From the NCBI RefSeq assembly GCF_006442965.1, contig NZ_VFWX01000024.1:52460-116459 (forward strand): a stretch of DNA of 64,000 nt, in the 5' to 3' direction. The notes beneath the pieces are model-generated. The model ran no database searches and was not told where the DNA came from. It saw only the letters and a program-made list of their open reading frames with translations. Origin of the DNA: Mesorhizobium sp. CU3. Its GTDB lineage: Bacteria > Pseudomonadota > Alphaproteobacteria > Rhizobiales > Rhizobiaceae. Position numbers and translations under genes: made by a program. Shown here one piece after another: positions 1 to 9,125 of the stretch (position 1 is the first letter of the stretch; the number at the start of each line of letters is the position of its first letter).

Positions 1-558
1 CGCCAGCCTATGCTGCTCGTCCTCAACAAGGTCGACCGCGTCAAGCCGGAGACGCTCCTGGCGCTCGCCGCGACGGCGAACGAGAGAGTGCCGTTCAAGC
101 GCACCTTCATGGTCTCGGCGCTGACCGGCTCCGGCTGCAAGGATCTGCTCGACTATCTCGCCGAGACGCTGCCCGCCGGTCCCTGGTACTATCCCGAAGA
201 CCAGATTTCCGACCTGCCGATGCGCCAGCTCGCGGCCGAGATCACCCGCGAAAAACTGTACCTTAGGCTGCATCAGGAGCTTCCCTATTCTTCGCATATC
301 GAGACCGAGAAATGGGAAGAGAAGAAGGACGGCTCGGTGCGCATCGAGCAGGTCATCTATGTCGAGCGCGACAGCCAGAAGAAGATCGTGCTCGGCCACA
401 AGGGCGAGACGATCCGGGCCATCGGCCAGGCCGCGCGCACCGAGATCGCCGACATCCTCGAGCAGAAGGTGCATCTTTTCCTGTTCGTGAAGGTGCGCGA
501 GAACTGGGGCGACGACCCCGAGCGCTATCGCGAAATGGGGCTGGAATTTCCCCACTAG
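1..558 (+). CDS. era: GTPase Era, C-terminal part (cut by window start)
   Basis: This is the 3' part of era, open from base 1 in frame with its start outside the window. Era is a ribosome-associated GTPase that binds the 3' end of 16S rRNA during 30S assembly. The visible part holds the G4 motif NKVD near the start, a VSALTGSG segment matching G5, and a C-terminal KH RNA-binding domain with the motif VLGHKGETIRAIG at about bases 388-426. The C-terminal WGDDPERYREMGLEF is typical of Era. In related bacteria era is usually followed closely by recO. Here recO begins about 1.5 kb further on, after a reverse gene and an AT-richer stretch. The identification is secure. Confidence 0.97.
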   Translation, partial: RQPMLLVLNKVDRVKPETLLALAATANERVPFKRTFMVSALTGSGCKDLLDYLAETLPAGPWYYPEDQISDLPMRQLAAEITREKLYLRLHQELPYSSHIETEKWEEKKDGSVRIEQVIYVERDSQKKIVLGHKGETIRAIGQAARTEIADILEQKVHLFLFVKVRENWGDDPERYREMGLEFPH

Positions 559-825
559 CTAGCGTGGCCAGGACGTCGATGTGGTGCGGCTGCGGTTGGA
601 CGCTGTGGAAGCGCTGATCCCAATGTTGGAAACGATGCCGATCAGCCCGAGTCCGCAAGGCAATGCCGCGTGATCGACTAATGCATGTCGCACTGCCGGC
701 TCCTCCCCACCTTCGCGCCAATTCGCTATGTCAAATAGCATTATTACTATGGCGCATAGCATATAGTTGCTATCTGTCATAGTCTTTTTCTTGACGGCAG
801 GCGCTCTCGCGGCGAACGGTAACGC
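559..825. other. intergenic stretch after era, no confident gene
   Basis: No convincing gene is seen here. The part from about 725 to 795 is much richer in A and T than its surroundings and repeats the words atagcat and catag, which is unusual next to era. It may carry a promoter for the small ORF that follows, or be a remnant of inserted DNA. Confidence 0.5.
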
Positions 826-984
826 ATGGAAAAGATTGAGAGTCGGGAAGAATCCGCAGCCGACAGCGGTGCCCTCGACACATTGGTCGATTGCAATCTG
901 CGCCGCGGCTCGGTCGTCATGCTCAACGATTTCGAGGTCGAGTTCTCCGAGGTACCGCTACTCCCGACTGGAGCGGCTAGGTAG
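826..984 (+). CDS. possible small protein of 52 residues, unknown function
   Basis: An ATG-started ORF of 52 codons ends at TAG 982-984, about 20 bases before a strong hairpin at 1006-1035. The peptide is acidic and mixed in composition (start MEKIESREESAADSG, middle RRGSVVMLNDFEVEF). It has no signal peptide or membrane segment, and I do not recognise a family. The ribosome binding site is weak. The case for a gene rests on the protein-like composition and the following terminator-like hairpin. It could equally be a gene remnant. Confidence 0.25.
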   Translation: MEKIESREESAADSGALDTLVDCNLRRGSVVMLNDFEVEFSEVPLLPTGAAR

Positions 985-1005
985 GCTGAGATTGCGATTC
1001 AACAG

Positions 1006-1035
1006 TTGCGGCGCCCTTGACTTCGGGCGCCGCAA
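1006..1035. terminator. strong hairpin between the small ORF and the CPBP gene
   Basis: A perfect 11-bp stem (TTGCGGCGCCC / GGGCGCCGCAA) encloses an 8-base loop. It lies just past the small ORF on the plus strand and just past the CPBP stop on the minus strand, so it could end transcription from both sides. No clear T-run follows on either strand. Confidence 0.55.
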
Positions 1036-1055
1036 TCATTGTCGGATGAGGGCGC

Positions 1056-1859
1056 TTACACCGCACCGGCAATGACGGGCCGCGCCTTCGGCCGGCGTAC
1101 GAAGCTTTCGGTGCCGTAATAGGCGACGATCGCGACCGCGATGACTGCCCAGATGGCGACGGCGATCCATTGCTGCTGCACATAGTCGGCATCGACAAAC
1201 ACCTTGCCGAGGAAGCGCACGCTGTTCTGGTGCGTGACATGCATCAGGATGGCGAGCAGCACGCTGCCGGTGTTCTGGTAGAGCCAGGTGAAGACGATAG
1301 CGGCCAACACCACATTGATCGTGCCGTAGAGCGAAAGGTCGCCGACCAGGCCGAGCGGGAAGTGCCAGATGGCCCAGATCACGCCGAGGATCAGGCTGGC
1401 GGCGAGCGCCGAATGGCCGGCCAGCAGGCGAGGCGTGGCAAAGCCGCGCCAGCCGGGTTCCTCGCCCAGCGGGCCGCTGAAGACGGCGTAGAGCGCGACG
1501 ATCGGCAGGATTTCGGAGAAGGCCGGGATATCGCCCCAGGCCGGCGGCGCCGAGCCGAAGACCGGATTGATCAGGATCGAGGCGAGCTGCGCCCCGAACG
1601 GCAGGCCAAGGGCGACGAGATACCAGATCGGCCGAACGCGCCATTTCACCATCGAGGCGAGGATCGCCTTGACCGCGCTCCAGCCCCCGGCAAGTGCCGC
1701 GACGATGAGGCCTGCAACCGCCGGCCCGAAGGTGAACCAGGGAATGCTCTCGCCGTTGGACAAGTAAAAGGGAATGAACGCCAGCCAGGTCAGGCCAAGC
1801 GCCAGCGAAAAGAAGGCAGTCAGCCGGTGCTTCCACACCAGGTTCAGGAAGGAAGTCAT
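1056..1859 (-). CDS. CPBP family intramembrane glutamic-type metalloprotease
   Basis: The 267-residue polytopic membrane protein carries the motifs of the CPBP/Abi family: EEPGWRG at residues 133-139, WHFPLG with a histidine at 166, and a third histidine in ILMHVTHQN at about 207. These Glu and His residues form the active site in the family, whose known members include Rce1-type CAAX proteases. About seven or eight hydrophobic segments are visible. The gene is read against era and recO and sits between them, which suggests insertion into a conserved neighbourhood. The substrate cannot be told from sequence. The ATG at 1859 was chosen because it gives a usual N-terminus ahead of the first membrane segment. 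Confidence 0.9.
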   Translation of the reverse strand: MTSFLNLVWKHRLTAFFSLALGLTWLAFIPFYLSNGESIPWFTFGPAVAGLIVAALAGGWSAVKAILASMVKWRVRPIWYLVALGLPFGAQLASILINPVFGSAPPAWGDIPAFSEILPIVALYAVFSGPLGEEPGWRGFATPRLLAGHSALAASLILGVIWAIWHFPLGLVGDLSLYGTINVVLAAIVFTWLYQNTGSVLLAILMHVTHQNSVRFLGKVFVDADYVQQQWIAVAIWAVIAVAIVAYYGTESFVRRPKARPVIAGAV

Positions 1860-2111
1860 GTCGGATCTCTCGTCGGGTCATGATTGCGAAAGGTCGCCCG
1901 CCCGTGAGGTCGACGCTTCGGGAAAGGCCAGCCGAACCGTTCGGCGGTCTGCGCCGGCCACCCGGTCAACGCGTCTGTATTTGGCGCCTGCCTGGTCCGG
2001 AAATCCCGAACGCTTTCTGAGAAAATTCCGATATTTGGCGTGGCAGCAGTCTTACGGTATGCGCCAAGCCTTATCTTGATTTCGCCGCGCAACAGGTGAA
2101 AAGCTCCGCCA

Positions 2112-2864
2112 ATGGAATGGCGCGACGAGGGAATCGTTCTCGGCACCCGCAAGCATGGCGAAACCAGCGCCATCCTCGAGGTGATGACGCGCGCGCATGG
2201 TCGCCATCTCGGCCTGGTGCGCGGCGGCCGTTCGCGCAAACAGCAGCCGGTGCTGCAACCGGGCAACCGCGTCGACCTTTTATGGCGCGCGCGGCTCGAC
2301 GAACATCTTGGAACCTTCCAGGCCGAGGCGATCGAGATGAACGCCGCCCGCCTGATGGACACCGCGGTCGCGGTCTACGGCCTGCAGACCATGGCCGCGC
2401 ATCTGAGGCTCCTACCCGAGCGCGACGCGCATGGCGGCCTCTATGAGGCGCTGGCCGTGATGATCTCGCATCTCGATGATGCCGATGCGGCGGGCGAGCT
2501 GGTGGCGCGCTTCGAGCTGCTGATCCTCGACGAGCTCGGTTTCGGCCTCGATCTCAGCGAATGCGCGGCCACCGGCACAAGGCAGGACCTCGCCTATGTC
2601 TCGCCGAAATCGGGCCGCGCCGTCTCGCGCGGCGCGGGAGAGCCCTGGCGCGACAAGATGCTCAAGCTGCCCACCTTCCTGCAGCGCGGCGCCGGCTTGC
2701 GCGCCGACGCGGCAGCCCTTGAAGACGCCTTCAAGCTGACCGGCTTTTTCTTCTTCCGCCATGTCTACGAGCCGCGCGGCCTCGAGCCGCCCGACGCCCG
2801 CGCCGGCTTCCTGGCTGCGCTTCGCCGGCATCATGCAACGGTGAAGGCAATCGCCGGCGTCTAA
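2112..2864 (+). CDS. recO: DNA repair protein RecO
   Basis: RecO of 250 residues, the normal size, works with RecF and RecR to load RecA on SSB-coated single-stranded DNA. The N-terminal OB-fold begins MEWRDEGIVLGTRKHGE, a very conserved RecO start, followed by VMTRAHGRHLGLVRGG and QPGNRVDL. The C-terminal helical part contains FELLILDELGFGLDLS, also typical. The zinc-binding cysteines of some bacterial RecO proteins are absent. The stop codon overlaps the stop of the convergent NUDIX gene (2861-2864). Confidence 0.96.
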   Translation: MEWRDEGIVLGTRKHGETSAILEVMTRAHGRHLGLVRGGRSRKQQPVLQPGNRVDLLWRARLDEHLGTFQAEAIEMNAARLMDTAVAVYGLQTMAAHLRLLPERDAHGGLYEALAVMISHLDDADAAGELVARFELLILDELGFGLDLSECAATGTRQDLAYVSPKSGRAVSRGAGEPWRDKMLKLPTFLQRGAGLRADAAALEDAFKLTGFFFFRHVYEPRGLEPPDARAGFLAALRRHHATVKAIAGV

Positions 2865-3328
2865 TCCGCGCCCCGCCGCTGCTCCAGGAAATCGTCGAGG
2901 ATGGCGCGCTGGCCTTGCAGGATCTTGAGGCCGGCTTCGGGCAGCGTGAACCAGCCGGCTTTATCCACTTCGGGAAATTCTCTCATGATTCCCGATTTCG
3001 GCGGCCATTCCATGGTGAACATGTTGCTCTTGATCGCGCCGGCATCGAGATCGGCCTCGACGCTCCACGCGATCACGATCTTGCCGCCAGCTTGCCTGTA
3101 GCTGCCGACGGGCCGGAAATCACCGTTGATGCGAACGCCCAGTTCCTCCTCCGCCTCGCGCCGGCCGGCTTCAAATTCGTCCTCGCCGTCTTCGATGAGG
3201 CCTTTCGGGATCGACCATGCGCCTTCGTCCTTGCGCGCCCAGAACGGGCCGCCCGGATGGACCAGCAGGAATTCGAAGACGCCGGCGGTGCGCCGGTAGA
3301 TCAGCAGGCCCGCGCTTCGTTGCGGCAT
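2861..3328 (-). CDS. NUDIX hydrolase
   Basis: A NUDIX-fold pyrophosphohydrolase of 155 residues. The Nudix box reads G-LIEDGE-DEFEAGR-REAEEELGV and fits the GX5EX7REUXEEXGU pattern. The protein begins MPQRSAGLLIYRR and has the LVHPGGPFWARKDEGAWSIPKG segment found in a widespread subgroup of unknown substrate. A start 13 codons upstream at 3367 is open, but MPQRSAG matches the usual N-terminus of this subgroup. The gene is convergent with recO and their stops overlap. Confidence 0.9.
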   Translation of the reverse strand: MPQRSAGLLIYRRTAGVFEFLLVHPGGPFWARKDEGAWSIPKGLIEDGEDEFEAGRREAEEELGVRINGDFRPVGSYRQAGGKIVIAWSVEADLDAGAIKSNMFTMEWPPKSGIMREFPEVDKAGWFTLPEAGLKILQGQRAILDDFLEQRRGAD

Positions 3329-3575
3329 TGGTAGTCCTCTTGGCAAGTCCCGCAAGCGTTCGAGCATAGCACGAGTATTTCGCCGCCGGCCGCAGGTAAT
3401 TTCATCAGCAATTGCGGATGGTCTCGCCGTGTCATCGTTGGATAACGCGCGCGCTTGCTGGCAATCGGCGCGGAAACATGCTCGATCTTACCAGCCGGCA
3501 AAGCGCTGATTTGGATAGCCGTCTCATTGCCGTATTTGCCGGCGACAACTGGTTCGGTTTTGAGGGGAAACCGCC

Positions 3576-6365
3576 ATGTTTTTCAGCCTGATCGCGATTG
3601 CCGCCGTCATCGCCTTGTTCGTCATCGTCTCGCGCCAGCAGAACCGCATTGCGCTGGTCGAGCGCGAGCTGGGCGCGTTGCGCAGCCTGGTGCTTTCCGG
3701 CGCAGCACTGCCCGCACCCAAGCCGGATGCGATCGCCGAGGGCGTGTCGAAGGACGCGGGAGAAGCCGTGGCGATCGCCGCCGCGCCAGCGACTCAGGCG
3801 ATCGCGTCCGAGCCGGAGGCGGCAACGGCCGCCGAAGCCGAGATCGTAGCCGGACCCTGGAAAAAAGGCGAGGCGGCAGCGGCAGGCGCCGCTGAGCCCG
3901 GCAAAGCCGAGCCGGTGCCGGAACTTTCAGCCGAGGCCAAAGCGGCGTTCACCCGATCCGAGGCCGCCGAGAAAGCCGCAAGCCGGTCCGACGTCGAAAC
4001 GGCGCTGGGCACGCGCTGGGCGGTCTGGGTCGGCGGCATCGCGCTGGCGCTGGGCGGCCTGTTCCTGATCCGTTACACCATCGAAGCCGGCATTTTCGGT
4101 CCCGGCGTGCGGCTCACTATGGCCGCTATCCTCGGCCTTGTGCTGATTGCCGGCGCCGAATTCATCCGCCGCACCGGCTTCAAGGTGCCGGTCCAGGGCG
4201 CCGCCGGCGCCTATATCCCGGCGATCCTGACTGGGGCCGGCGCTTTCATCCTGTTCGGCACTGTCTATGCCGCGCATGGCATCTACGGCTTCATCGGCCC
4301 GGCGCTAGCGTTTGGTCTGCTCGGAGCCATAGGCGTGGCGGCCATTGCCGCGTCCCTCGTGCATGGCTTGGCGCTAGCCGGCATCGGCCTTGTCGGCGCC
4401 ATGGTCACGCCGGCGCTGGTTTCCTCCGAGGCGCCAAACCCATGGGCGCTGTTCGTCTATCTGGCCATAGTACTTGCCGCGACGGCCGCCGTCGCGCGCA
4501 TCCGCGACTGGAAGGTGCTGGTCGCGGTGGCTTTCGCCGGCTGCGGCATCTGGACTATCCTTTACATGAGCGATGCGCCGGCCGCGAACCTCGCCGCCAT
4601 CCTGTTCATCAGCCTGGCCACGCTCGCCGTGCTGGCCTTCCTCTGGCTCGCCGGACGCGACGATGCCGAGCCCGGTTTCGACTGGCCCTCGATCGTACCT
4701 GGTCTTTTCATTGCGTTGTGCGCGCTTGGCCTGTCGGTCGATCCGGTCTTTGCCCCGGCAGGCGATGGCTTGCACGGCGCGGTGCTGCTGGTTGCGCTGG
4801 TCGCCGTTGCGCTCTACCGGCCGCGCGCAATGCCCGTAGTCTTCGCTGCCGGCCTGGCAACGGCGATGATCTATCTCGGCATCATCCCGCCCACCACCGT
4901 CGGTGCCGATGCGCTGGATGTCGGCCTCGACGCCCACTCGCTGGCTTCGCCCGGCGCGCTGACGTTCCGCATCGGCATCGTGCTCGCCTTGGTCTTCCTT
5001 GCGGCCGGCTTCTGGGCGGCGCGCCGTTTTGTTGTCCTTGCCCCGATGCGCGCGGCCTGCTGGACGGCCTGGGGCGTGGTCGTGCCGCTGGTTGTGCTGA
5101 CGGCGCTGTGGCTCACCTTCGGCGATATCGACCGCGACCTCGGCTATGCGCTGCCGGCACTGCTCCTGCTGCTCGCATTCGCGGCCGGCGGCGAATGGAT
5201 TGCGCGCGGCGAAGAACCGCCGCTCGGCGGCGGGCCGGCCGTGTCCTTCGCGCTTGCCGGCGCCGGCCTTGCCGGCCTCCTGATGCTGCACATGGCCTTC
5301 GGCTCCGGCTGGACCACCGTGCTGCTCGGCGCCGCGGCCGTCGTCCCGGCGCTGGCGACGCGTTGGCGCTCCTATCCGATACTAGGCTGGATCGCGGTGG
5401 GTGCCGCTGTCGCCGTGATCGGCCGCGTCGCCTTCGACCCGACCATTGTCGGCGCGGCGGCGCTGTCGAAAACGCCGGTGTTCAACTGGCTGCTGCTGGG
5501 TTACGGCGTGCCGGCGCTGGCCTTCGGCTTCGCCGGCTGGCAACTCGCCCGCACCACCGACGGCAGGCCGCGCCTCGCCATGGAGGCGGCATCGGCGCTG
5601 TTCGCGCTGCTCACCATTGCCATGCTGGTGCGTCACGCCATGCATGGCGGCGTCATCGATACCGGCACGGTGACGCTTGCCGAACAGGCGATCTACACGC
5701 TGATCGCGCTCGGCGCCGGCGCCATCCTGGTCGCCCTCGACAGGCGCTCACCGAGCTCGGTGCTGCGCTATGGCTCAATGGCGGCCGGTGTCGCCTCGGC
5801 CGGCTTCATCGCCGTCCAGCATTTCGTGGTGCTGAACCCGCTGCTGACGGATGAATCGACCGGCACGATCCCGGTCTTCAACCTTCTGTTCCTGGCCTAT
5901 CTGCTGCCGGCGATTGCCGCCGGCGCGCTGGCGCTCTATGTCCGCGACAAGCGCCCGAAATGGTATGCCGCGATGCTGGCGCTGGTCGCCGCGCTGCTTG
6001 CCTTCGCCTATGCCACGCTGTCGGTGCGCCGCCTGTTCAAGGGCGAGTTCATCGCGCTGTGGAGCGGGCTTGGCCAACTGGAGACCTACACCTATTCGGC
6101 GCTCTGGCTGGTCATCGGCGTCGCATTGCTCACCGCCGGCGTCTGGCTGAAATCGCAGGTGCTGCGCATCGCCTCGGCCGCGCTGATCGCCACCGCGGTG
6201 CTGAAAGTCTTCCTCTTCGACATGTCGGAGCTGGAAGGCGTGCTGCGCGCGCTCTCCTTCATCGGCCTCGGCGCCGTGCTGATCGGCATCGGTCTGTTCT
6301 ACCAGCGGCTGCTGACGCGGGCGGCGAGGGAAAAAGTCGAAACCCCGCAGGAAACAACTGGATAG
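3576..6365 (+). CDS. DUF2339 family giant polytopic membrane protein
   Basis: A 929-residue protein with one N-terminal membrane segment, a soluble Ala/Glu-rich stretch of roughly 100 residues, and then more than 20 hydrophobic helices. This layout matches DUF2339 proteins, whose function is unknown. After the linker, WAVWVGGIALALGGLFLIRY is the conserved entry to the membrane region. The C-terminus ends with helices and a short charged tail. The ATG at 3576 is preceded by GAGGGGAA at a good distance. The gene ends 140 bases before the sigma factor gene. An envelope role is a guess from topology only. Confidence 0.88.
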   Translation: MFFSLIAIAAVIALFVIVSRQQNRIALVERELGALRSLVLSGAALPAPKPDAIAEGVSKDAGEAVAIAAAPATQAIASEPEAATAAEAEIVAGPWKKGEAAAAGAAEPGKAEPVPELSAEAKAAFTRSEAAEKAASRSDVETALGTRWAVWVGGIALALGGLFLIRYTIEAGIFGPGVRLTMAAILGLVLIAGAEFIRRTGFKVPVQGAAGAYIPAILTGAGAFILFGTVYAAHGIYGFIGPALAFGLLGAIGVAAIAASLVHGLALAGIGLVGAMVTPALVSSEAPNPWALFVYLAIVLAATAAVARIRDWKVLVAVAFAGCGIWTILYMSDAPAANLAAILFISLATLAVLAFLWLAGRDDAEPGFDWPSIVPGLFIALCALGLSVDPVFAPAGDGLHGAVLLVALVAVALYRPRAMPVVFAAGLATAMIYLGIIPPTTVGADALDVGLDAHSLASPGALTFRIGIVLALVFLAAGFWAARRFVVLAPMRAACWTAWGVVVPLVVLTALWLTFGDIDRDLGYALPALLLLLAFAAGGEWIARGEEPPLGGGPAVSFALAGAGLAGLLMLHMAFGSGWTTVLLGAAAVVPALATRWRSYPILGWIAVGAAVAVIGRVAFDPTIVGAAALSKTPVFNWLLLGYGVPALAFGFAGWQLARTTDGRPRLAMEAASALFALLTIAMLVRHAMHGGVIDTGTVTLAEQAIYTLIALGAGAILVALDRRSPSSVLRYGSMAAGVASAGFIAVQHFVVLNPLLTDESTGTIPVFNLLFLAYLLPAIAAGALALYVRDKRPKWYAAMLALVAALLAFAYATLSVRRLFKGEFIALWSGLGQLETYTYSALWLVIGVALLTAGVWLKSQVLRIASAALIATAVLKVFLFDMSELEGVLRALSFIGLGAVLIGIGLFYQRLLTRAAREKVETPQETTG

Positions 6366-6367
6366 CC

Positions 6368-6396
6368 GGGAATAAATCCCCATCGGCTGGCGTTAT
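6368..6396 (+). promoter_or_regulatory. putative ECF-type promoter of the sigma/anti-sigma operon
   Basis: GGGAATA (6368-6374), a 16-base spacer and CGTTAT (6391-6396) resemble a -35/-10 pair of an extracytoplasmic-function sigma factor (GGAA-type -35, CGT-type -10). ECF operons are commonly autoregulated. The same pattern occurs at 36365-36393. This is an inference from two sites only. Confidence 0.45.
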
Positions 6397-6505
6397 CTCA
6401 TCGCTTGGGCAACCGGAGCGGATGCGCCGCTTCGCGCTGACTGCTTGCGCCGCGCCGGCAACGCGCGTTTTATCGGGACGGAAAGCGACCTCGAAACAAG
6501 CGGTC

Positions 6506-7024
6506 ATGGACGACAAGAAGGCAGCGATCCTGAGCGAAATACCGCGGTTGCGGCGCTACGCGCGCTCGCTGTTGCGCGACCGCGATTCCGCCGACGACCT
6601 TGTCCAGGACTGTCTGGAACGGGCGCTGATGCGGCTCGACAACTGGCAGACGGGAGAAAGCCCCCGGAGGTGGCTGTTTACGATTATGCATCACTTGTTC
6701 ATCGACCAGATGCGCAAGGTCAACCGGCGCGGCGAGGCGGCGATCCTGCCTCTCGAAGCCGGTGAAGCCCAAGCCGCACCCGCCGATCAGGTCGAGACCA
6801 TCGCCTCGCGCGAGATCATGGATGCCTTGCAGGCGATCAGCCCCGATCGCCGCGCGGCATTGGTGATGGTCGCCATCGAGGGCTTTTCCTACGCCGAGGC
6901 CGCCAACATTCTTGGCGTGCCGGCCGGCACGCTGATGTCGCGCATCGCGCGCGGCCGCGAGGAACTGCGTGGATTGCTCGACGATTCGGCGCGCCGACGC
7001 TCGATCAGGATTGTTGAGAAATGA
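6506..7024 (+). CDS. RNA polymerase ECF sigma factor
   Basis: A 172-residue group IV sigma factor with only regions 2 and 4. Region 2 covers about residues 8-75 (LRRYARSLLRDRDSADDLVQD, then WLFTIMHHLFIDQMRK). Region 4 covers about 115-165 (ISPDRRAALVMVAIEGFSYAEAA and an HTH ending GTLMSRIARGREELR). The open frame extends much further upstream but only as a shadow of the DUF2339 gene; MDDKKAAILSEIPRL at 6506 is the natural start. The stop overlaps the start of the anti-sigma gene (ATGA, 7021-7024). A possible autoregulated promoter lies at 6368. Confidence 0.95.
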   Translation: MDDKKAAILSEIPRLRRYARSLLRDRDSADDLVQDCLERALMRLDNWQTGESPRRWLFTIMHHLFIDQMRKVNRRGEAAILPLEAGEAQAAPADQVETIASREIMDALQAISPDRRAALVMVAIEGFSYAEAANILGVPAGTLMSRIARGREELRGLLDDSARRRSIRIVEK

Positions 7025-7815
7025 CCCGCCGCGATTTCTCCGAACGCGATATCCACATGGCCCTCGACGGCGAATTGCCGGGCGAGGAACGCATGGCCTA
7101 CGACGCCTGGCTGGAAGCCAATGCCGAGATGAAGGCCAAGGCCGCGCGCTACACCGCCGATCGGGCAGCGCTTCGCTCGGCCTTTGCCGGCGTGCTGGAC
7201 GAGCCCGTGCCGGCCAGGCTGCGCCAAGCGCTCCTCGGCGAGACGTCGGTCAAGGCAACTGCCTGGCGCTCGCGCTGGTGGCTGTCGGCCGCCGCTGCCG
7301 TGGTGTTGGCGGTCGGCGGGTTGAGCGGCTATGTCGCCGGCATCGACGGCATCGGCAAAACGGATAATGACGACGACCAGATCGCCGAGCAGGCGATCGC
7401 CGCCCATGTCATCTATGCCGCGGAGAAGCGCCACGCTGTCGAAGTGCCGGCAAGCGACAAGGATCATCTGCAGACCTGGCTGTCGAACCGCGTGGGGCTG
7501 AAGCTGGTGGCGCCGGATCTGGCGTCCGAGGGCTTTGAACTTGTCGGCGGCCGGCTGCTGCCGGCGGGCAGCCAGGGCAAGGCGGCGATGCTGCTCTACG
7601 AAGACGCCAAGGGCGAGCGTATCTCGCTCTTCGTCACCGCCGAATCTGCCGAGACAGCGAAGGGCACCTATATGGCCGAGACCGGCGGACCGGAGGCGGT
7701 CTACTGGCTCGACAAGGGCTATGCCTGCGCCGTCGTCGGCTCGCTGCCGCCCGAGCGCCTGTCGGCGGTCGCCAAGAGCGCATACGGCCAGCTTCTGGCC
7801 GGCATATCGAGCTGA
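7021..7815 (+). CDS. membrane-bound anti-sigma factor
   Basis: A 264-residue partner of the upstream sigma factor. The N-terminal cytoplasmic domain (DIHMALDGELPGEERMAYDAW) resembles the DIHxxxDGEL start of many alphaproteobacterial anti-sigma factors. It lacks the HxxxCxxC zinc motif, so direct redox sensing by that motif is unlikely. A single membrane helix lies at about residues 87-107, followed by a periplasmic domain of about 150 residues. That order fits a protein that holds the sigma factor at the membrane and senses an envelope signal. The ATG overlaps the sigma stop, so translation is probably coupled. Confidence 0.9.
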   Translation: MTRRDFSERDIHMALDGELPGEERMAYDAWLEANAEMKAKAARYTADRAALRSAFAGVLDEPVPARLRQALLGETSVKATAWRSRWWLSAAAAVVLAVGGLSGYVAGIDGIGKTDNDDDQIAEQAIAAHVIYAAEKRHAVEVPASDKDHLQTWLSNRVGLKLVAPDLASEGFELVGGRLLPAGSQGKAAMLLYEDAKGERISLFVTAESAETAKGTYMAETGGPEAVYWLDKGYACAVVGSLPPERLSAVAKSAYGQLLAGISS

Positions 7816-8023
7816 ACCGGCTGCGCTTTTTGCGCTGCCGGCTTCGCCTCGAAACCGCAATCCTGTTCAAACATTTCACGCTTTCTCGCCGTGGCGGAAC
7901 CTGTCACAATTCGGCCCTATTCAAGGAGCGATAGCGCTTGATGGGATAGTGGTGTTTCGGTCGCTATCCGCTTTTGACCGGGGCCGTTTTCCGCAAATCC
8001 AATCGAGGTTCTCCCAAGCCCGC

Positions 8024-9121
8024 ATGCCTGCCGAGATCCGCAAGGCCCGCGCGTCAGACGTCGATGACCTCGCCGCCATCGAGAAGGCTGTTTTCACCAG
8101 CGATCGCCTGTCGCGCCGTTCCTTTCGTCAGTTGATCGAGCGCGAGACGGCCAAGATGCTGGTGGCCGAAAACGACGGCCGCGTCGCCGGCTACGCGGTG
8201 GTGCTGTTTCGCAAGGGCAGCGGCGTGGCGCGGCTCTATTCCATCGCAGTCAGTCCGTTCTTCGGCCGGCTTGGCATCGGTCGCCAATTGCTGGACGCCG
8301 CCGAGGAGGCGGCTTTCGAGCACGACCGGCTGCTGCTGCGTCTCGAAGTGCGCGAGGACAATGACCGCGCCATCCGCATCTATGAACAGGCCGGCTATCG
8401 CAAGATCGGTCGCGAGCCCGACTACTACGAGGATGGCGCCACCGCGCTGCGCTACGAAAAGACGCTGCGCGGCGACACGCCGACGGCGACCGAGGTGCCG
8501 TTCTACCAGCAGACCTGCGAGTTCACCTGCGGCCCGTGCTGCCTTATGATGGCGATGGCCAATTTCGATTCTGGCTTCGTCCCCGATCCGGTGATGGAAA
8601 TCCGCCTGTGGCGCGAGGCGACCACCGTCTTCATGATGTCGGGCCCAGGCGGCTGCGAACCTTTCGGCCTTGCCGTCGCCGGCTACGAGAGCGGGCTCGG
8701 GGCGGAGATCTTCGTTTCCTTCTACGGCGCGCTGTTCCTGCAATCGGTCAGGAGCGAGGACAAGCGCAGGGTGATGGAACTCGCCCAGGTCGATTTCCGC
8801 CGCCGCGCCGAGCTCTACGGCATCCCCGTCAACTATCGCCCCTTCGGCATCGACGACATCCGCTCAGCCTTGGGTGAGGGCAAGCTGGTCGTGGTACTGG
8901 TCAGCGGCTTCCTGATGTTCGGCAAGAAAGTGCCGCATTGGGTGCTGGCCATCGGCGACGACGGCGACCATATCCTGATCCACGACCCATGGGTCGAGGA
9001 TGAGAGGCAGGAAACAATTCTCGATGCCGCGAACATTCCAGTGCCCTACGACATTTTCATGAATATGGCGCAGTTCGGCCGCGACGGGTTGCGGGCCGCC
9101 ATCACTCTGGGAAAACGCTGA
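8024..9121 (+). CDS. GNAT N-acetyltransferase fused to a C39-like cysteine peptidase
   Basis: A 365-residue two-domain protein. Residues 1-150 are a GNAT acyltransferase with the acetyl-CoA motif RLGIGRQL (about 82-90) and the conserved IRIYEQAGYRKIG. Residues 155-365 resemble a papain-like C39 peptidase: YQQTCEFTCGPCCLMM supplies Gln163 and the probable nucleophile Cys169, PHWVLAIGDD the histidine (about 305), and IHDPW the aspartate (about 321). All triad positions appear intact. The start at 8024 was preferred because the longer frame upstream is a shadow of the anti-sigma gene. It is followed after 4 bases by a RimK-like ligase, so the two form an operon. A peptide-modifying or peptide-processing role is inferred from the domains. 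Confidence 0.88.
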   Translation: MPAEIRKARASDVDDLAAIEKAVFTSDRLSRRSFRQLIERETAKMLVAENDGRVAGYAVVLFRKGSGVARLYSIAVSPFFGRLGIGRQLLDAAEEAAFEHDRLLLRLEVREDNDRAIRIYEQAGYRKIGREPDYYEDGATALRYEKTLRGDTPTATEVPFYQQTCEFTCGPCCLMMAMANFDSGFVPDPVMEIRLWREATTVFMMSGPGGCEPFGLAVAGYESGLGAEIFVSFYGALFLQSVRSEDKRRVMELAQVDFRRRAELYGIPVNYRPFGIDDIRSALGEGKLVVVLVSGFLMFGKKVPHWVLAIGDDGDHILIHDPWVEDERQETILDAANIPVPYDIFMNMAQFGRDGLRAAITLGKR

Positions 9122-9125
9122 GACA

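Noticed and set aside
3478..3594. 38-codon ORF upstream of DUF2339 (MLDLTSRQSADL)
   Set aside because: It looks protein-like but overlaps the DUF2339 start and has no clear ribosome binding site. Not enough support.
4442..5854. 470-codon ORF on the plus strand
   Set aside because: It lies in another frame of the DUF2339 gene, with Arg-rich low-complexity product and no domain.
5960..6505. Long N-terminal extension of the sigma factor
   Set aside because: The frame is open, but this part overlaps the DUF2339 gene and has no sigma features; the start at 6506 gives a normal length.
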